Source: Hyphomicrobiales bacterium (GTDB taxonomy: Bacteria; Pseudomonadota; Alphaproteobacteria; Rhizobiales; Rhizobiaceae). From it: DNA of 64,000 bases. How positions within the stretch are numbered: the stretch's first letter is position 1; each line of letters opens with the position of its first letter. The notes beneath the pieces were generated by a model that was not told where the DNA came from, ran no database searches, and worked only from the letters and a program-made list of their open reading frames with translations. This document shows positions 63,841 through 64,000 of the stretch, in pieces. The stretch lies in the NCBI GenBank assembly GCA_900466875.1, contig UBNQ01000007.1:1-64000 (forward strand), given 5' to 3'. The translations under genes were made by a program, and so were the position numbers.

Positions 63841-64000
63841 ATGCAGATCGATTTACAAACCCTTTGGTACTTAACCGTCGGAACGCTGCTGGTGTCAGCG
63901 TCGCTTCTCCTTTGGGAAAGGCAGGCACATCCAGGTCGCGAACGTGTACTCGGTGTTCTGGCCGCGGCACTCTTCGCCTTCGTTCTCGGGTGCGTGCTTG
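63841..64000 (+). CDS. N-terminus of a membrane protein, probably a GGDEF diguanylate cyclase sensor
   Basis: The open frame from ATG 63841 runs off the window. MQIDLQTLWYLTVGTLLVSASL then LLWERQAHPGRERVLGVLA and ALFAFVLGCVL show two hydrophobic helices separated by a short basic loop. This start is typical of rhizobial membrane-anchored GGDEF proteins, but no GGDEF motif is inside the window. Confidence 0.5.
   Translation, partial: MQIDLQTLWYLTVGTLLVSASLLLWERQAHPGRERVLGVLAAALFAFVLGCVL

Overview
The window looks like accessory chromosome, chromid or plasmid DNA of a Rhizobiaceae alphaproteobacterium (Rhizobium / Agrobacterium / Neorhizobium type). The basis is gene content: a high-GC, gene-dense layout; TRAP and Ugp-type ABC transporters, each with its own local regulator; five LysR genes beside small operons; a FecI/FecR/TonB iron module; the ars gene set of rhizobia; and many Rhizobiales stress families (DUF982, DUF6894, DUF1488, DUF892, CsbD, a host-attachment protein). 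No rRNA, intact tRNA, CRISPR array or insertion sequence was seen. The only mobility gene is a tyrosine recombinase running off the left edge.

Layout. 1-1333: recombinase, 5' end outside the window. 1.6-8.9 kb: a catabolic unit with a LacI-type regulator divergent from a TRAP solute receptor, a VOC-fold protein, a RuBisCO-like protein and a DUF1537 sugar-acid kinase; the fused TRAP permease lies behind the regulator. 9.0-14.7 kb: an arsenic island (two ArsR, DUF6428, an MFS exporter, ArsH, two unrelated arsenate reductases, ACR3, and a frameshifted ArsN2-like acetyltransferase). 14.8-18.3 kb: SnoaL-like protein, exported amidohydrolase and LysR. 18.7-27.8 kb: ferric-siderophore system (FhuF-like reductase, TonB receptor with signalling domain, FecBCDE-type ABC importer, FecI sigma factor, FecR). 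Three copies of one promoter pattern, TCCCAAA-N14-CGTCT, precede the reductase, receptor and fecR genes. 27.9-33.6 kb: Ugp-like importer with a GDPD phosphodiesterase and an RpiR regulator. 33.9-36.9 kb: redox/detoxification operon (SDR, nitroreductase, tautomerase, frameshifted doxX) with a divergent LysR.

37.2-46.0 kb is a general-stress island; three of its genes carry EcfG-like promoters (GGAAC-N16-NGTT). 46.2-50.7 kb: a mannose-type operon (phosphomannose isomerase, GT4 glycosyltransferase with an alpha-toroid domain, GH130 phosphorylase). 50.9-56.8 kb: a second sugar/Ugp-type ABC operon with a metallophosphoesterase and a HAD phosphatase, divergent from a LysR. 57.9-63.4 kb: GMC oxidoreductase, exported alpha/beta hydrolase with a divergent OhrR-like MarR over palindromic sites, then an SDR/NTF2 pair with a divergent LysR. 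The right edge cuts a membrane protein.

Across the whole window at least nine short intergenic copies of one degenerate repeat occur, all in the same orientation and mostly just after plus-strand genes. Read on the minus strand they resemble the variable loop, T arm and acceptor 3' strand of a tRNA. They are the least explained feature here. Coordinates and motif matches were read by eye; no database search was run.
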